Positions 6,675-16,072 of a stretch of 64,000 bases of DNA are shown piece after piece. Below the pieces are notes generated by a model. The model was not told where the DNA came from, searched no databases, and saw nothing but the letters and a program-made list of their open reading frames with translations. This DNA comes from JBJMHZ01 sp045807125. GTDB lineage: Bacteria; Actinomycetota; Actinomycetes; JAWWOL01. Where the stretch lies: contig JBJMHZ010000020.1 in NCBI GenBank assembly GCA_045807125.1, positions 10,736 through 74,735 on the forward strand, in the 5' to 3' direction. A program made the position numbers and the translations under genes. Position 1 is the first letter of the stretch. Every line of letters begins with the position of its first letter.

Positions 6675-9600
6675 CGTGCGCCTCCGCCGTGACGAGCGCC
6701 GCGCGCCGGGCGCCGACGCGAGCGGGAACGGCCGCGAGCGCGCGCTTGTAGTCGCGCGGCATCACGGTGGTGAAGCGTGACCGGCTCGCGGCCCAGTCGG
6801 CGAGCAGGCCGGCGGCGACCGGCGAGCCGGTCTCGCGCGCGTACCGGGCGAGCAGGTCGCGCAGCCGCTCGGCCTCGTCGTCCCCGAGCGGGTCCAGGTC
6901 GACCATCTCGTGGTTGACCCGCACCGGGTCGAGGTCGAGCACGTGCGCGACGCCGCCCGACATGCCGGCGGCGAAGTTGCGCCCGGTCGGGCCGATCACG
7001 ACCACGAGACCACCGGTCATGTACTCGCAACCGTGGTCCCCGACGCCCTCGACCACCGCCGTGGCGCCGGAGTTGCGCACTGCGAACCGCTCGCCCACCA
7101 GGCCACGCACCAGCGCCTCTCCCCCGGTCGCCCCGTAGAGCAGGACGTTGCCGGCGATGACGTTGCGCTCGGCGGCGTACGTCGCCTCCAGTGGCGGCCG
7201 CAGCACGATCCGGCCGCCGGACAGGCCCTTGCCGAGGTAGTCGTTGGCGTCGCCGAGGAGGCGCAGGGTGATGCCCCTCGGCAGGAACGCGCCGAACGAC
7301 GGGCCGGCCGAGCCGGTGAACGCGATGTCGATGGTGTCGTCGGGCAGCCCGCCACCGCCGTACCGCTCGGTGACGGCGTGGCCGAGCATCGTCCCCACCG
7401 TCCGGTTGACGTTGCGGACCGGCAGCTCGAGCGTGACCCGGCGGCCGTCCGTCAGCGCCCCCTCGGCCAGCTGCAGCAGGGTGTTGTCGAGCGCCGCGTC
7501 CAGGCCGTGGTCCTGCGCGGTGACGCACCGGCGAGGCGCCGAGGCGGGCAGGTCGGGCACGTGCAGGATCGGTGCGAGGTCGAGGCCGGCCGCCTTCCAG
7601 TGCTCGACTGCCGGCGCCACGTCGAGCAGGTCGGCGCGGCCCACCGCCTCGTCGACGGAGCGCAGGCCGAGCGTGGCCAGGTGCTCGCGAACCTCCTGCG
7701 CGATGTACTCGAAGAACGTGATGACGAACTCCGGCTTGCCGGTGAACCGCTTGCGCAGCTCGGGATTCTGCGTCGCCACGCCCACCGGGCAGGTGTCGAG
7801 GTGGCACACCCGCATCATCACGCAGCCGCTCACCACGAGCGGCGCCGTCGCGAAGCCGAACTCCTCCGCGCCGAGCAATGCGGCGATCACGACGTCCCGG
7901 CCGGTCTTCAGCTGGCCGTCGACCTGCACGACGATGCGGCCGCGCAGGCCGTTCAGCAGCAAGGTCTGCTGCGTCTCGGCGAGGCCGAGCTCCCATGGCG
8001 CGCCGGCGTGCTTCAGCGACGTGAGCGGCGACGCGCCGGTGCCACCGTCGTGCCCGGAGATCAGCACGACGTCGGCCTTGGCCTTGGCCACTCCAGCGGC
8101 GACCGTGCCGACCCCGACCTCGGCCACCAGCTTGACGTGCACCCTCGCCCGCGGGTTGGCGTTCTTGAGGTCGTGCACGAGCTGCTTGAGATCCTCGATC
8201 GAGTAGATGTCGTGGTGCGGGGGCGGCGAGATCAGTCCGACGCCGGGCGTGGAGTGCCGGGTGCGGGCGATCCACGGGTAGACCTTGTGGCCGGGCAGCT
8301 GGCCGCCCTCGCCTGGCTTCGCCCCCTGCGCCATCTTGATCTGCAGGTCGTCGGCGTTGACGAGGTAGTCGCTGGTGACGCCGAACCGGCCGCTCGCCAC
8401 CTGCTTGACGGCGCTGCGCCGCTCGGGGTCGTGCAGCCGCTCCGGGTCCTCGCCGCCCTCGCCGGTGTTGGACTTCCCGCCGATGCGGTTCATCGCGACG
8501 GCGAGCGTCTCGTGCGCCTCGCGCGAGATCGACCCGTACGACATCGCGCCCGTCGAGAACCGCCGCACGATCGACTCGATCGGCTCCACCTCGTCGATCG
8601 GCACGGGCGCGCGCCCGTCCGTCACGAGGCCGAGCAGGCCGCGAAGCGTACCGATGCGGCGGGACCGGTCGTCGATCGCCTGCGTGTACTCCTTGAAGAT
8701 CTCGTAGCGCCTGCTGCGCGTCGCGTGCTGCAGCTTGAAGACGGTGTGCGGATCGAACAGGTGCGGCTCGCCCTCCCGCCGCCACTGGTACTCGCCTCCG
8801 ACGGCGAGGCCGCGGTGCGCCGGCTGGTCGTCGGCGTGCGCGTGGCGGTGCCTGGCCGCGACCTCGGCAGCCACTACGTCGAGCCCGATGCCGCCGAGAT
8901 TGGACGGCGTACCGGTGAAGTGCTCGTCCACCAGCTCCGCGCCGAGCCCGATGGCCTCGAACACCTGCGCACCGGTGTAGGAGGCGATGGTGGAGATGCC
9001 CATCTTGCTCATCACCTTGAGCACGCCCTTGCCGAGGGCCCTCACGTAGTTGCGCACCGCGCGCTGCTCGTCGACGCCGGCCACCCGGCCGTGCCGCGCC
9101 AGGTCGCGCACCGTCTCGATCGCGAGGTAGGGGTTGACGGCAGCGGCGCCGTACCCGATGAGCAGCGCGACGTGGTGCACCTCGCGCGCGTCGCCCGACT
9201 CGACGACCAGACCGACGCGGGTACGGGTGCGCTGCCGCACGAGGTGGTGATGCACCGTGCTGGTGAGCAGCAGCGACGGGACGGGCGCGAGCTCGGCGGT
9301 CGAGCCGCGGTCGGACAGCACGACGATGCGCGCGCCGCCCGCGATCGCGGCCGACACCTCGCCGCGGATCCGCTCGATCGCGGCCGACAGCGCGCTGGCC
9401 CCACCGGCCACCGGGTAGAGCCCGCGCACGACGACGGCGGAGAAGCCCGGCAGGTCGCCGTCATCGTCGATGTGCGCGAGCTTGGCGAGCTCGTGGTCGT
9501 CCAGCACCGGATGCGGCAGCACCACCTGCCGGCAGCTCGCCGGCGCCGGCTCGAGCAGGTTGCCCTCGGCGCCGATGCTGGTCCGCAGCGAGGTGACCAG

Positions 9601-11262
9601 CTCCTCGCGGATGGCGTCCAGCGGCGGGTTGGTCACCTGCGCGAACAGCTGCTGGAAGTAGTCGAACAGCAGCCGGGGCCGCCCGGACAGCACGGCGATC
9701 GGCGTGTCGGTGCCCATGGAGCCCACCGGCTCGGCGCCCGACGCCGCCATCGGCGCGAGCACCACCCGCAGCTCCTCCTCGGTGTAGCCGAACGCCTGCT
9801 GGCGGCGCAGCAGCTGCTCCTGCGAGGAGTCGGCATCGAAAGCAGCGCCGGGAACGGCGTCGGGCGAGCGCGGCGGCAGCTCCTCCAGCTGCAGCAGCCC
9901 GGCGTGCAGCCACTCCTCGTACGGATGCTCGGCGACCAGCTCGCCCTTGACCTCGTCGTCGTCCACGACCCGGTGGCGCTCGAGGTCGACGAGCAGCATG
10001 CGGCCCGGCTGGAGCCGGCCCTTGCGCACGACCCTCGCCGGATCGATGTCGAGCACGCCGACCTCGCTCGCCATGACGACGAGGCGGTCGTCGGTGACCC
10101 AGTACCGCGCCGGGCGAAGGCCGTTGCGGTCGAGCAGCGCCCCGATCACCGTGCCGTCGCTGAAGGCGATGCACGCCGGGCCGTCCCACGGCTCCATCAG
10201 GCAGCCGTGGAACCGGTAGAACGCGCGGCGCGCGCCGCCCATCTCGGCGTGGTCCTCCCACGCCTCGGGGATCATCATCAGCACCGCGTGGGCCAGCGAG
10301 CGGCCGCCGAGGTGCAGCAGCTCGAGCACCTCGTCGAAGCTCGCCGAGTCCGAGCCGTCCGGGTCGATCACCGGGAGCAGCCGCGCCAGGTCGCCGGGGA
10401 TCAGCCGCGAGGAGAGCAGCGCCTCGCGCGCCCGCATCCAGTTGCGGTTGCCCCGCACGGTGTTGATCTCGCCGTTGTGCGCGATGTAGCGGTACGGGTG
10501 CGCGCGCGACCAGCTCGGGAACGTGTTGGTCGAGAACCGCGAGTGCACGAGCGCGAGCGCGCTCGCGAAGCGGGGGTCGTGCAGGTCGGGGAAGAACGAC
10601 GGCAGCTGCCGTGGCGTGAGCATCCCCTTGTAGACCATGGTGCGCGCGGACAGGCTCGCGAAGTACGCGCCGGCCTCGTGCCCGGCCCGCTTGCGCAGGC
10701 AGTACGCGAGCCGCTCGAGCGCCAGGCCCTCGGCCGCCCCGTCCCTGCCGTCCCTGCCATCCCTGCCGTCCCCGGCGACCAGCAGCTGCCGCAGCACCGG
10801 CCGGGCCGCGGCCGCGGTGCTGCCGAGCCCCTCCGGCTCGACCGGCACGTCGCGCCAGCCGAGCACGCGCAGGCCCTCCTCGGCCGCGATCTCCCCCACC
10901 CGCCGCTCAACCGCCGCCCGCTCGTCGGCGCCGGGCGGCAGGAACGCGATGCCGGCCGCGTACGACCCGGCCGGCGGCAGCGCGAACGGCACGACCGCGC
11001 GCAGGAAGGCGTCGGGCAGCTGGACGAGGATGCCTGCGCCGTCACCGGTGCTGGCCTCGTCGCCGGTGGCTCCCCGGTGGTCGAGGTTGACCAGCGCGGT
11101 GAGGCTCCGCTGGACCACGTCGTGGCTCGCCCGGCCGGACAGGTCGGCGACGAAGCTGACGCCACAGGCGTCGTGCTCGTGCTGACCGTCGTAGAGGCCC
11201 TGCGGCGCAGGGGGCGCCGGGGGCGCCGAGCGTGCGGGAATCGGCCGGAACGGCTCGCGCAT
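6667..11262 (-). CDS. gltB: Glutamate synthase large subunit
   Basis: A protein of about 1531 residues converting glutamine and 2-oxoglutarate to two glutamates. The class II amidotransferase domain follows a short propeptide, and the mature N-terminal Cys lies in HDACGVSFVADL. Later blocks include HSRFSTNTFPSWSRAHPYR, the FMN-barrel segment SNTGEGGEDPERL, the ammonia-channel and FMN site HDGGTGASPLTSLKHAG, the [3Fe-4S] cysteines CVMMRVCHLDTCPVGVATQ and the C-terminal beta-helix GLSGGRIVLRPP. I choose ATG 11262 rather than GTG 11268, because GGAGG lies 8 bases before the ATG and only 2 before the GTG. The gene overlaps gltD and forms one operon with it. Confidence 0.96.
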   Translation of the reverse strand: MREPFRPIPARSAPPAPPAPQGLYDGQHEHDACGVSFVADLSGRASHDVVQRSLTALVNLDHRGATGDEASTGDGAGILVQLPDAFLRAVVPFALPPAGSYAAGIAFLPPGADERAAVERRVGEIAAEEGLRVLGWRDVPVEPEGLGSTAAAARPVLRQLLVAGDGRDGRDGRDGAAEGLALERLAYCLRKRAGHEAGAYFASLSARTMVYKGMLTPRQLPSFFPDLHDPRFASALALVHSRFSTNTFPSWSRAHPYRYIAHNGEINTVRGNRNWMRAREALLSSRLIPGDLARLLPVIDPDGSDSASFDEVLELLHLGGRSLAHAVLMMIPEAWEDHAEMGGARRAFYRFHGCLMEPWDGPACIAFSDGTVIGALLDRNGLRPARYWVTDDRLVVMASEVGVLDIDPARVVRKGRLQPGRMLLVDLERHRVVDDDEVKGELVAEHPYEEWLHAGLLQLEELPPRSPDAVPGAAFDADSSQEQLLRRQQAFGYTEEELRVVLAPMAASGAEPVGSMGTDTPIAVLSGRPRLLFDYFQQLFAQVTNPPLDAIREELVTSLRTSIGAEGNLLEPAPASCRQVVLPHPVLDDHELAKLAHIDDDGDLPGFSAVVVRGLYPVAGGASALSAAIERIRGEVSAAIAGGARIVVLSDRGSTAELAPVPSLLLTSTVHHHLVRQRTRTRVGLVVESGDAREVHHVALLIGYGAAAVNPYLAIETVRDLARHGRVAGVDEQRAVRNYVRALGKGVLKVMSKMGISTIASYTGAQVFEAIGLGAELVDEHFTGTPSNLGGIGLDVVAAEVAARHRHAHADDQPAHRGLAVGGEYQWRREGEPHLFDPHTVFKLQHATRSRRYEIFKEYTQAIDDRSRRIGTLRGLLGLVTDGRAPVPIDEVEPIESIVRRFSTGAMSYGSISREAHETLAVAMNRIGGKSNTGEGGEDPERLHDPERRSAVKQVASGRFGVTSDYLVNADDLQIKMAQGAKPGEGGQLPGHKVYPWIARTRHSTPGVGLISPPPHHDIYSIEDLKQLVHDLKNANPRARVHVKLVAEVGVGTVAAGVAKAKADVVLISGHDGGTGASPLTSLKHAGAPWELGLAETQQTLLLNGLRGRIVVQVDGQLKTGRDVVIAALLGAEEFGFATAPLVVSGCVMMRVCHLDTCPVGVATQNPELRKRFTGKPEFVITFFEYIAQEVREHLATLGLRSVDEAVGRADLLDVAPAVEHWKAAGLDLAPILHVPDLPASAPRRCVTAQDHGLDAALDNTLLQLAEGALTDGRRVTLELPVRNVNRTVGTMLGHAVTERYGGGGLPDDTIDIAFTGSAGPSFGAFLPRGITLRLLGDANDYLGKGLSGGRIVLRPPLEATYAAERNVIAGNVLLYGATGGEALVRGLVGERFAVRNSGATAVVEGVGDHGCEYMTGGLVVVIGPTGRNFAAGMSGGVAHVLDLDPVRVNHEMVDLDPLGDDEAERLRDLLARYARETGSPVAAGLLADWAASRSRFTTVMPRDYKRALAAVPARVGARRAALVTAEAHGG

Positions 11263-11376
11263 GGGCACGTCCTCCGTCGTCGACGAGCATCGGGTCCTCG
11301 GGACGACGTTGGCCCTGCGGTACGTGGAACCGTACCCCGAGCGGGAGCCGGCGGTAACCGGCGTGGCCGGGGCGGA

Positions 11377-12165
11377 TCAGGAAATGGCGGCGCCGACCAG
11401 GTGGCCGACGCCGAAGGTGACCGCGGCGGCGCAGGCGCCCAGCACGAGCTGGCGCAGGCCGGACACCCAGGCCGGGCGCCCGGTGAAGCGGGAGACCAGC
11501 GCACCGGCGCCGAGCAGGCCGGCGGCGGCCACCAGGAGCGACCACACCAGCGAGGACGCCCCGAGCAGGTACGGCAGGAGCGGCAGGAATGCCCCGACCG
11601 CGAACGCGGCGAGGCTCGACCCGGCCGCCACCCACGCCGACGGCAGGTCGTCCGGGTCGACGCCGAGCTCCTCGCGGACGTGGATCCGCAACGCCTGCTC
11701 CGGGTCGGCGGAGAGCTGGCGGGCGACCTCGGCGGCCAGCTCGGGAGTCAAGCCCCTCGCCCGGTAGACCGCGGCGAGCTCGTCCTGCTCGGCCTGCGGC
11801 ACCCGCGCGAGCTCGGCCCGCTCGGTGGCGATCTCGGCCCTGGCCAGCTCGGCCTGCGAGGTGACGGAGACGTACTCGCCGGTGGCCATCGAGAACGCGC
11901 CGGCCACCAGCCCGGCGAACCCGGCCACGAGGACGGCGGACCGGCCCGTCTCGGCCGCCGCCACGCCGGTGATCAGCGCGACGTTGGAGACCAGCCCGTC
12001 CATCACGCCGAACACGGCCGGGCGCAGCCAGCCGCCGGTGACGTCGCGGTGGGTGTGGTGGATCTCGGACCGGTCGCGCTGGGGGCTCACCGGCGGCTCG
12101 GGCAGCGCCGACGGCGGCGTCGACGGGAGAGCCGGCAGGGCCGTCCCTGGGCGGTCCATGGTCAC
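11377..12165 (-). CDS. VIT1/CCC1-family membrane transporter (Fe/Mn type)
   Basis: About 262 residues with the features of the vacuolar iron transporter family. There is a Pro-rich cytosolic N-terminus, then LRPAVFGVMDGLVSNVALITG (TM1), GFAGLVAGAFSMATGEYVSV (TM2 and the conserved SMxxGEYxSV) and a charged cytosolic domain of Glu-rich helices (AELARAEIATERAELARV) that binds metal in family members. Three further membrane spans lie near the C-terminus. Family members export or sequester Fe2+ or Mn2+. The substrate here is not shown by the sequence. The GTG start overlaps the lgt stop (GTGA), so translation is coupled. An ATG two codons on is an alternative start. Confidence 0.88.
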   Translation of the reverse strand: MTMDRPGTALPALPSTPPSALPEPPVSPQRDRSEIHHTHRDVTGGWLRPAVFGVMDGLVSNVALITGVAAAETGRSAVLVAGFAGLVAGAFSMATGEYVSVTSQAELARAEIATERAELARVPQAEQDELAAVYRARGLTPELAAEVARQLSADPEQALRIHVREELGVDPDDLPSAWVAAGSSLAAFAVGAFLPLLPYLLGASSLVWSLLVAAAGLLGAGALVSRFTGRPAWVSGLRQLVLGACAAAVTFGVGHLVGAAIS

Positions 12166-13097
12166 GGTGCCACGCTACCCGTGGACGGCGCGGGGCGAGC
12201 TCCCGGCGCCCCGCCCGTCTCGGCTGCTTCGCCCGGTCCCGGCTCGGGCGTCGCGGCGCCGCCCGGCCCGGCTCGCGGGTCGACGACGGGCTCGCGGCCC
12301 ATCCGCCTGGTGAGCACGAGATAGGCGACCGCGCCGGCGAAGAGCAGGACGGAGGTCCAGTCGTTGAGGCGCAGGCCGAGCACGTGATGGGCCTGGTCGA
12401 CGCGCAGCGCCTCGATCCAGCCGCGGCCCGCCGTGTAACCGGCGACGTAGAGCGCGAAGACCCGCCCGTGCCCCATCCGCCAGCGCCGGTCGGCCCACAC
12501 CAGCAGGAACGCGAGCGAGAGGTCCCAGAGCGACTCGTAGAGGAACGTCGGGTGGTAGAGCCCCGGCGCGTCGCCGTGGGTGATGCGCAGGGCCCACGGC
12601 AGGTCGGTGTGCCGCCCGAAGAGCTCCTGGTTGAAGTAGTTGCCCCAGCGGCCGATCGCCTGGGCGACGACGATCCCGGGCGCCGCCGCGTCCGCGAACG
12701 GCGGCAGCGCGATGCCCCTGCGGCGGCAGCCGATCCATGCCCCCACCGCGCCGAGCGAGATCGCGCCCCAGATGCCGAGCCCGCCGCGCCAGATCTCGAG
12801 GGCGCCGAGCGGGTGCCAGTCGTCGTGGGAGAAGTAGAGCTCTGGGTCGGTGATCACGTGGTAGATGCGTCCGCCGACGAGCCCGAACGGCACCGCCCAG
12901 AGCGCCACGTCGGGGACCGTGCCCTTGAGCCCGCCGCGGGCGACCCACCGGCGATCGCCGATCCATACGCAGACGACGACGCCGACGATGATCGCCAGGG
13001 CGTACGCGCGGACCGGGAACGGGCCGAGGTGCCAGACGCCCTGGGCGGGACTGGGGATCTCAGCGACCGGCGGAGCGAGCGAGGGGGCGAGCGGCAC
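12162..13097 (-). CDS. lgt: Prolipoprotein diacylglyceryl transferase
   Basis: A 311-residue polytopic membrane enzyme that transfers diacylglycerol from phosphatidylglycerol to the lipobox Cys of prolipoproteins, the first step of lipoprotein maturation. The Lgt signature is clear (QAIGRWGNYFNQELFG), with the upstream Arg/His region (GGRIYHVITDPELY) and HPTFLYESLWDL. The C-terminal 40 residues are a Gly/Pro/Ala extension beyond the enzyme core. The GTG start at 13097 gives the expected N-terminus (VPLAPSLAPPVAEIPSP) and sits 10 bp after trpA. The second lipoprotein enzyme, lspA, is 30 kb away at 42797. The position directly after trpA is typical of actinobacteria. Confidence 0.94.
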   Translation of the reverse strand: MPLAPSLAPPVAEIPSPAQGVWHLGPFPVRAYALAIIVGVVVCVWIGDRRWVARGGLKGTVPDVALWAVPFGLVGGRIYHVITDPELYFSHDDWHPLGALEIWRGGLGIWGAISLGAVGAWIGCRRRGIALPPFADAAAPGIVVAQAIGRWGNYFNQELFGRHTDLPWALRITHGDAPGLYHPTFLYESLWDLSLAFLLVWADRRWRMGHGRVFALYVAGYTAGRGWIEALRVDQAHHVLGLRLNDWTSVLLFAGAVAYLVLTRRMGREPVVDPRAGPGGAATPEPGPGEAAETGGAPGARPAPSTGSVAP

Positions 13098-13107
13098 GGC
13101 ACCGACG

Positions 13108-13923
13108 CTACCCCGGCGACGGCCGGCCGCGGCGGACGCCGGCGGCGAGCTCGCCGGCCAGCGCGCGCACCGCCGCGACGCCCGCGGCCGGGTCGGGCGC
13201 GTCGAGCAGGCAGCGGACGAGCGCCGAGCCGACGATGACGCCGTCGGCATAGCCGGCCACCTCGGCGGCCTGCTCCCCCGTCCCGACCCCCAGCCCGACC
13301 GCGACCGGCGTGGTGGTCACCGCGCGCACCCGGGCAACCAGCCGGCTCGCCGTCGTCCCCACCGACTCGCGCGCGCCGGTGACGCCCATCGTGGAGGCCG
13401 CGTAGACGAAGCCGCCGGTGGCGTCGCTGACCGTGCGCAGCCGCTGCTCGCTGGACGACGGCGCGACCAGGAAGACCGGATCGAGGTCGTGCTTGGCGCA
13501 GGCGGCCAGCCACTCCCCCGCCTCCTCGGGCGTGAGATCGGGCGCGATGGCGCCGGCGCCTCCCGCGGCGGCCAGGTCGGCCGCGAAGCGGGCGGCGCCG
13601 TACCGCTCGATCGGGTTCCAGTAGCTCATGACCAGCGTGGGCGCGCCGGTGGCGGCCGCCACCCGCTCCACGGTGGCGAGGACGTCGGCGGTGCGGCAGC
13701 CGGCCGCCAGTGCGTGCTGCACCGCCGCCTGGATCACCGGCCCGTCCATCAGCGGGTCGCTGTACGGCAGGCCCACCTCCACCACGTCGACGCCGGCCGC
13801 CACCATCGCGGCCATCGCCTCGACCGCGCCGTCGACGGACGGGAAGCCCGCCGGGAGGTAGCCGACGAGGACGGCCCTGCGCTCGGCCCTCGCCATGGCG
13901 AAGGCGGCGCCGAGGCCGCTCAC
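13108..13923 (-). CDS. trpA: Tryptophan synthase alpha chain
   Basis: A 271-residue TIM barrel that cleaves indole-3-glycerol phosphate to indole and glyceraldehyde-3-phosphate. Visible blocks are VLVGYLPAGFPSVDGAVEAM, the catalytic Glu/Asp region DVVEVGLPYSDPLMDGPVIQ, LVMSYWNPIERYG, IAPDLTPEEA and the phosphate-binding GLGVGTGEQA with VIVGSALV. The start is the GTG at 13923, four bases overlapping the trpB stop (GTGA), giving VSGLGAAFAMARAERRA, which matches the family N-terminus. It works as an alpha2-beta2 complex with TrpB. Confidence 0.96.
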   Translation of the reverse strand: MSGLGAAFAMARAERRAVLVGYLPAGFPSVDGAVEAMAAMVAAGVDVVEVGLPYSDPLMDGPVIQAAVQHALAAGCRTADVLATVERVAAATGAPTLVMSYWNPIERYGAARFAADLAAAGGAGAIAPDLTPEEAGEWLAACAKHDLDPVFLVAPSSSEQRLRTVSDATGGFVYAASTMGVTGARESVGTTASRLVARVRAVTTTPVAVGLGVGTGEQAAEVAGYADGVIVGSALVRCLLDAPDPAAGVAAVRALAGELAAGVRRGRPSPG

Positions 13924-15125
13924 CCGGGGTCCAGCCCGAACCACCGGGCCGCGGTGTCGACGTCCTTGTCGCCGCGCCCGGACAGGTTGACGAGGACGAT
14001 CGCGTCCGGTCCCAGCTCGCGGCCGACCACGAGCGCGCCGGCCAGCGCGTGCGCGCTCTCGATCGCCGGGATGATGCCCTCCGTCCGGCAGAGCAGCCGG
14101 AAAGCGTCCATCGCCTCCGCGTCGGTCACCGGCCGGTACTCGGCGCGCCCGGTGTCGTGCAGCCACGCGTGCTCGGGGCCGACCGCCGGGTAGTCGAGCC
14201 CGGCCGAGATCGAGTGCGACTCGCGGGTCTGCCCGTCCTCGTCCTGCAGCACGTACGTCCTCGCGCCGTGCAGCACGCCGGACGAGCCGCCGGTGATCGA
14301 CGCGGCGTGCCGGCCGGTGCCGAGGCCGTCGCCGCCGGCCTCGAAGCCGACCAGGCGCACGCCCGGGTCCTCGAGGAACCCGGCGAAGATGCCCATCGCG
14401 TTGGAGCCGCCGCCCACGCACGCGCAGACCGCGTCGGGCAGCCGGCCGGTCAGCGCGAGCACCTGGGCGCGCGCCTCGTCGCCGATGACGCGGTGGAAGT
14501 CGCGCACCATCGCCGGGAACGGGTGCGGCCCGGCCACCGTGCCCAGCAGGTAGTGCGTGGTGCCGACGTTGGTGACCCAGTCGCGCATCGCCTCGTTGAT
14601 GGCGTCCTTGAGGGTCCGGCTGCCGGTCGCGACGGGCACGACCTCGGCACCGAGCAGGCGCATGCGGACGACGTTGAGCGCCTGGCGCCTGGTGTCCTCC
14701 TCGCCCATGTAGACCGCGCAGTCGAGGCCGAGCAGGGCGGCCGCCGTGGCGGTGGCCACGCCGTGCTGGCCGGCGCCGGTCTCGGCGATCACCCGCCGCT
14801 TGCCCATGCGCTGCGCGAGCAGCGCCTGACCGAGGACGTTGTTGATCTTGTGCGACCCGGTGTGGTTGAGGTCCTCGCGCTTCAGCAGCACCCGCGCGCC
14901 GCCGGCCTCGCGGGCGAACCGGCTGGCCTCGGTGAGGAGGCTGGGCCGACCGGTGTAGGTGGCGTGCAGCCCGGCCAGCCGGCGCTGGAAGGCGTCGTCG
15001 CGCCTGGCCCGCTCGTACGCGTCGGACAGCTCGTCGAGGGCGGCGATCAGCGCCTCGGGCACGAACCGGCCGCCGTACGGACCGAAGTGCCCGGCCGGCG
15101 CGGGCCCGGCGAGGTCGCTCGTCAC
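13920..15125 (-). CDS. trpB: Tryptophan synthase beta chain
   Basis: A 401-residue PLP enzyme joining indole and serine to form tryptophan. The N-terminus GHFGPYGGRFVPEALIAAL is typical. The PLP Lys lies in HTGSHKINNVLGQALL, the substrate loop in AETGAGQHGVATAT, the phosphate cup in CVGGGSNAMG, and the C-terminal NLSGRGDKDVDT is the family end block. No catalytic residue appears altered. It is flanked by trpC (61 bp upstream) and overlaps trpA, consistent with one trp operon. Confidence 0.97.
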   Translation of the reverse strand: MTSDLAGPAPAGHFGPYGGRFVPEALIAALDELSDAYERARRDDAFQRRLAGLHATYTGRPSLLTEASRFAREAGGARVLLKREDLNHTGSHKINNVLGQALLAQRMGKRRVIAETGAGQHGVATATAAALLGLDCAVYMGEEDTRRQALNVVRMRLLGAEVVPVATGSRTLKDAINEAMRDWVTNVGTTHYLLGTVAGPHPFPAMVRDFHRVIGDEARAQVLALTGRLPDAVCACVGGGSNAMGIFAGFLEDPGVRLVGFEAGGDGLGTGRHAASITGGSSGVLHGARTYVLQDEDGQTRESHSISAGLDYPAVGPEHAWLHDTGRAEYRPVTDAEAMDAFRLLCRTEGIIPAIESAHALAGALVVGRELGPDAIVLVNLSGRGDKDVDTAARWFGLDPG

Positions 15126-15186
15126 CGCCCCAGCCTAGCGAGGGCCGGGCCTCGCCCAGCCGGGCAGCAAGCGCGCCGCCGTCCGC

Positions 15187-15996
15187 TCAGCATTGCCCCG
15201 GCCGGGTGGCCGGGTGGGCCCCCGCGGTGACCAGCTCGGCCACCGCCTGGCGCGGGTCCCGCCCGGTGACGAGGCCCTCGCCGACGAGCACCGCGTCGGC
15301 CCCGCAGGCGGCGTAGGCCAGCAGGTCGTGCGGGCCGCGCACCCCCGACTCGGCCACCTTCACCACGTCGGCCGGGATGCCGGGGGCGAGCCGGGCGAAG
15401 ACGGTCCTGTCGACCTCGAGGGTCTTGAGGTTGCGGGCGTTGACGCCCACCACGCGGGCGCCGGCCTCGAGCGCGCGGTGCGTCTCGTCCTCGTCGTGCA
15501 CCTCGACGATCGGCGTCAGCCCGAGCGACTCGGCGCGCTCGACGAGCGAGACCAGCGCGTTGTGGTCGAGGACCGCCGCGATCAGCAGCACGAGGTCGGC
15601 GCCGTGCGCGCGGGCCTCCCACAGCTGGTACGAGCTGACGATGAAGTCCTTGCGCAGCAACGGCACGTCGACGCTGGCCCGCACCGCGTCGAGATCGTCG
15701 AGCGAGCCGCCGAACCGGCGCCGCTCGGTCAGGACCGAGATGACGCTCGCGCCGCCGGCCTCGTAGTCGCGGGCCAGCGCCGCCGGGTCGGCGATCGCGG
15801 CGAGCGCCCCCTTCGACGGGCTCATCCGCTTGACCTCGGCGATGACGCCGACCCCCGGCCGCCGCAGGGCGGCGACCCCGTCCCGCGACGGAGGGATCCG
15901 CTCGGCCTGCCGCTTCAGATCCTCGAGCGGCACCGCGCGCTGCCGCTCGGCCAGATCGGCTTGGACGCCGACGAGGATCTCCTCCAGCACGTTCAA
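15187..15996 (-). CDS. trpC: Indole-3-glycerol phosphate synthase
   Basis: A 269-residue barrel enzyme closing the indole ring from CdRP. The motifs are IAEVKRMSPSKG (catalytic Lys and Glu), the DYEAGGASVISVLTE segment, LLRKDFIVSSYQLWEARAHG, IVEVHDEDE, GVNARNLKTLEVD and VAESGVRG. I take TTG 15996 as the start: it follows GAGGAG by 9 bases and gives LNVLEEILVGVQADLAERQ, the usual N-terminus. The GTG two codons later is less well spaced. No trpD or trpF lies nearby. The TrpF step is presumably done by PriA (26701-27474). Confidence 0.95.
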   Translation of the reverse strand: MNVLEEILVGVQADLAERQRAVPLEDLKRQAERIPPSRDGVAALRRPGVGVIAEVKRMSPSKGALAAIADPAALARDYEAGGASVISVLTERRRFGGSLDDLDAVRASVDVPLLRKDFIVSSYQLWEARAHGADLVLLIAAVLDHNALVSLVERAESLGLTPIVEVHDEDETHRALEAGARVVGVNARNLKTLEVDRTVFARLAPGIPADVVKVAESGVRGPHDLLAYAACGADAVLVGEGLVTGRDPRQAVAELVTAGAHPATRPGQC

Positions 15997-16072
15997 GGCG
16001 GTGATCTCCTCGCTGCATAGGACGCCGCTGGTGTGGTGGAGCCGGTTCCTCGGCCGCATGGTAGTCGGGGGC

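Noticed and set aside
6910..12324. 1804-codon plus-strand open frame
   Set aside because: It is antisense to gltB and its neighbours, with Arg/Val/His-rich nonsense composition typical of shadow frames. The minus-strand genes have all the conserved motifs.
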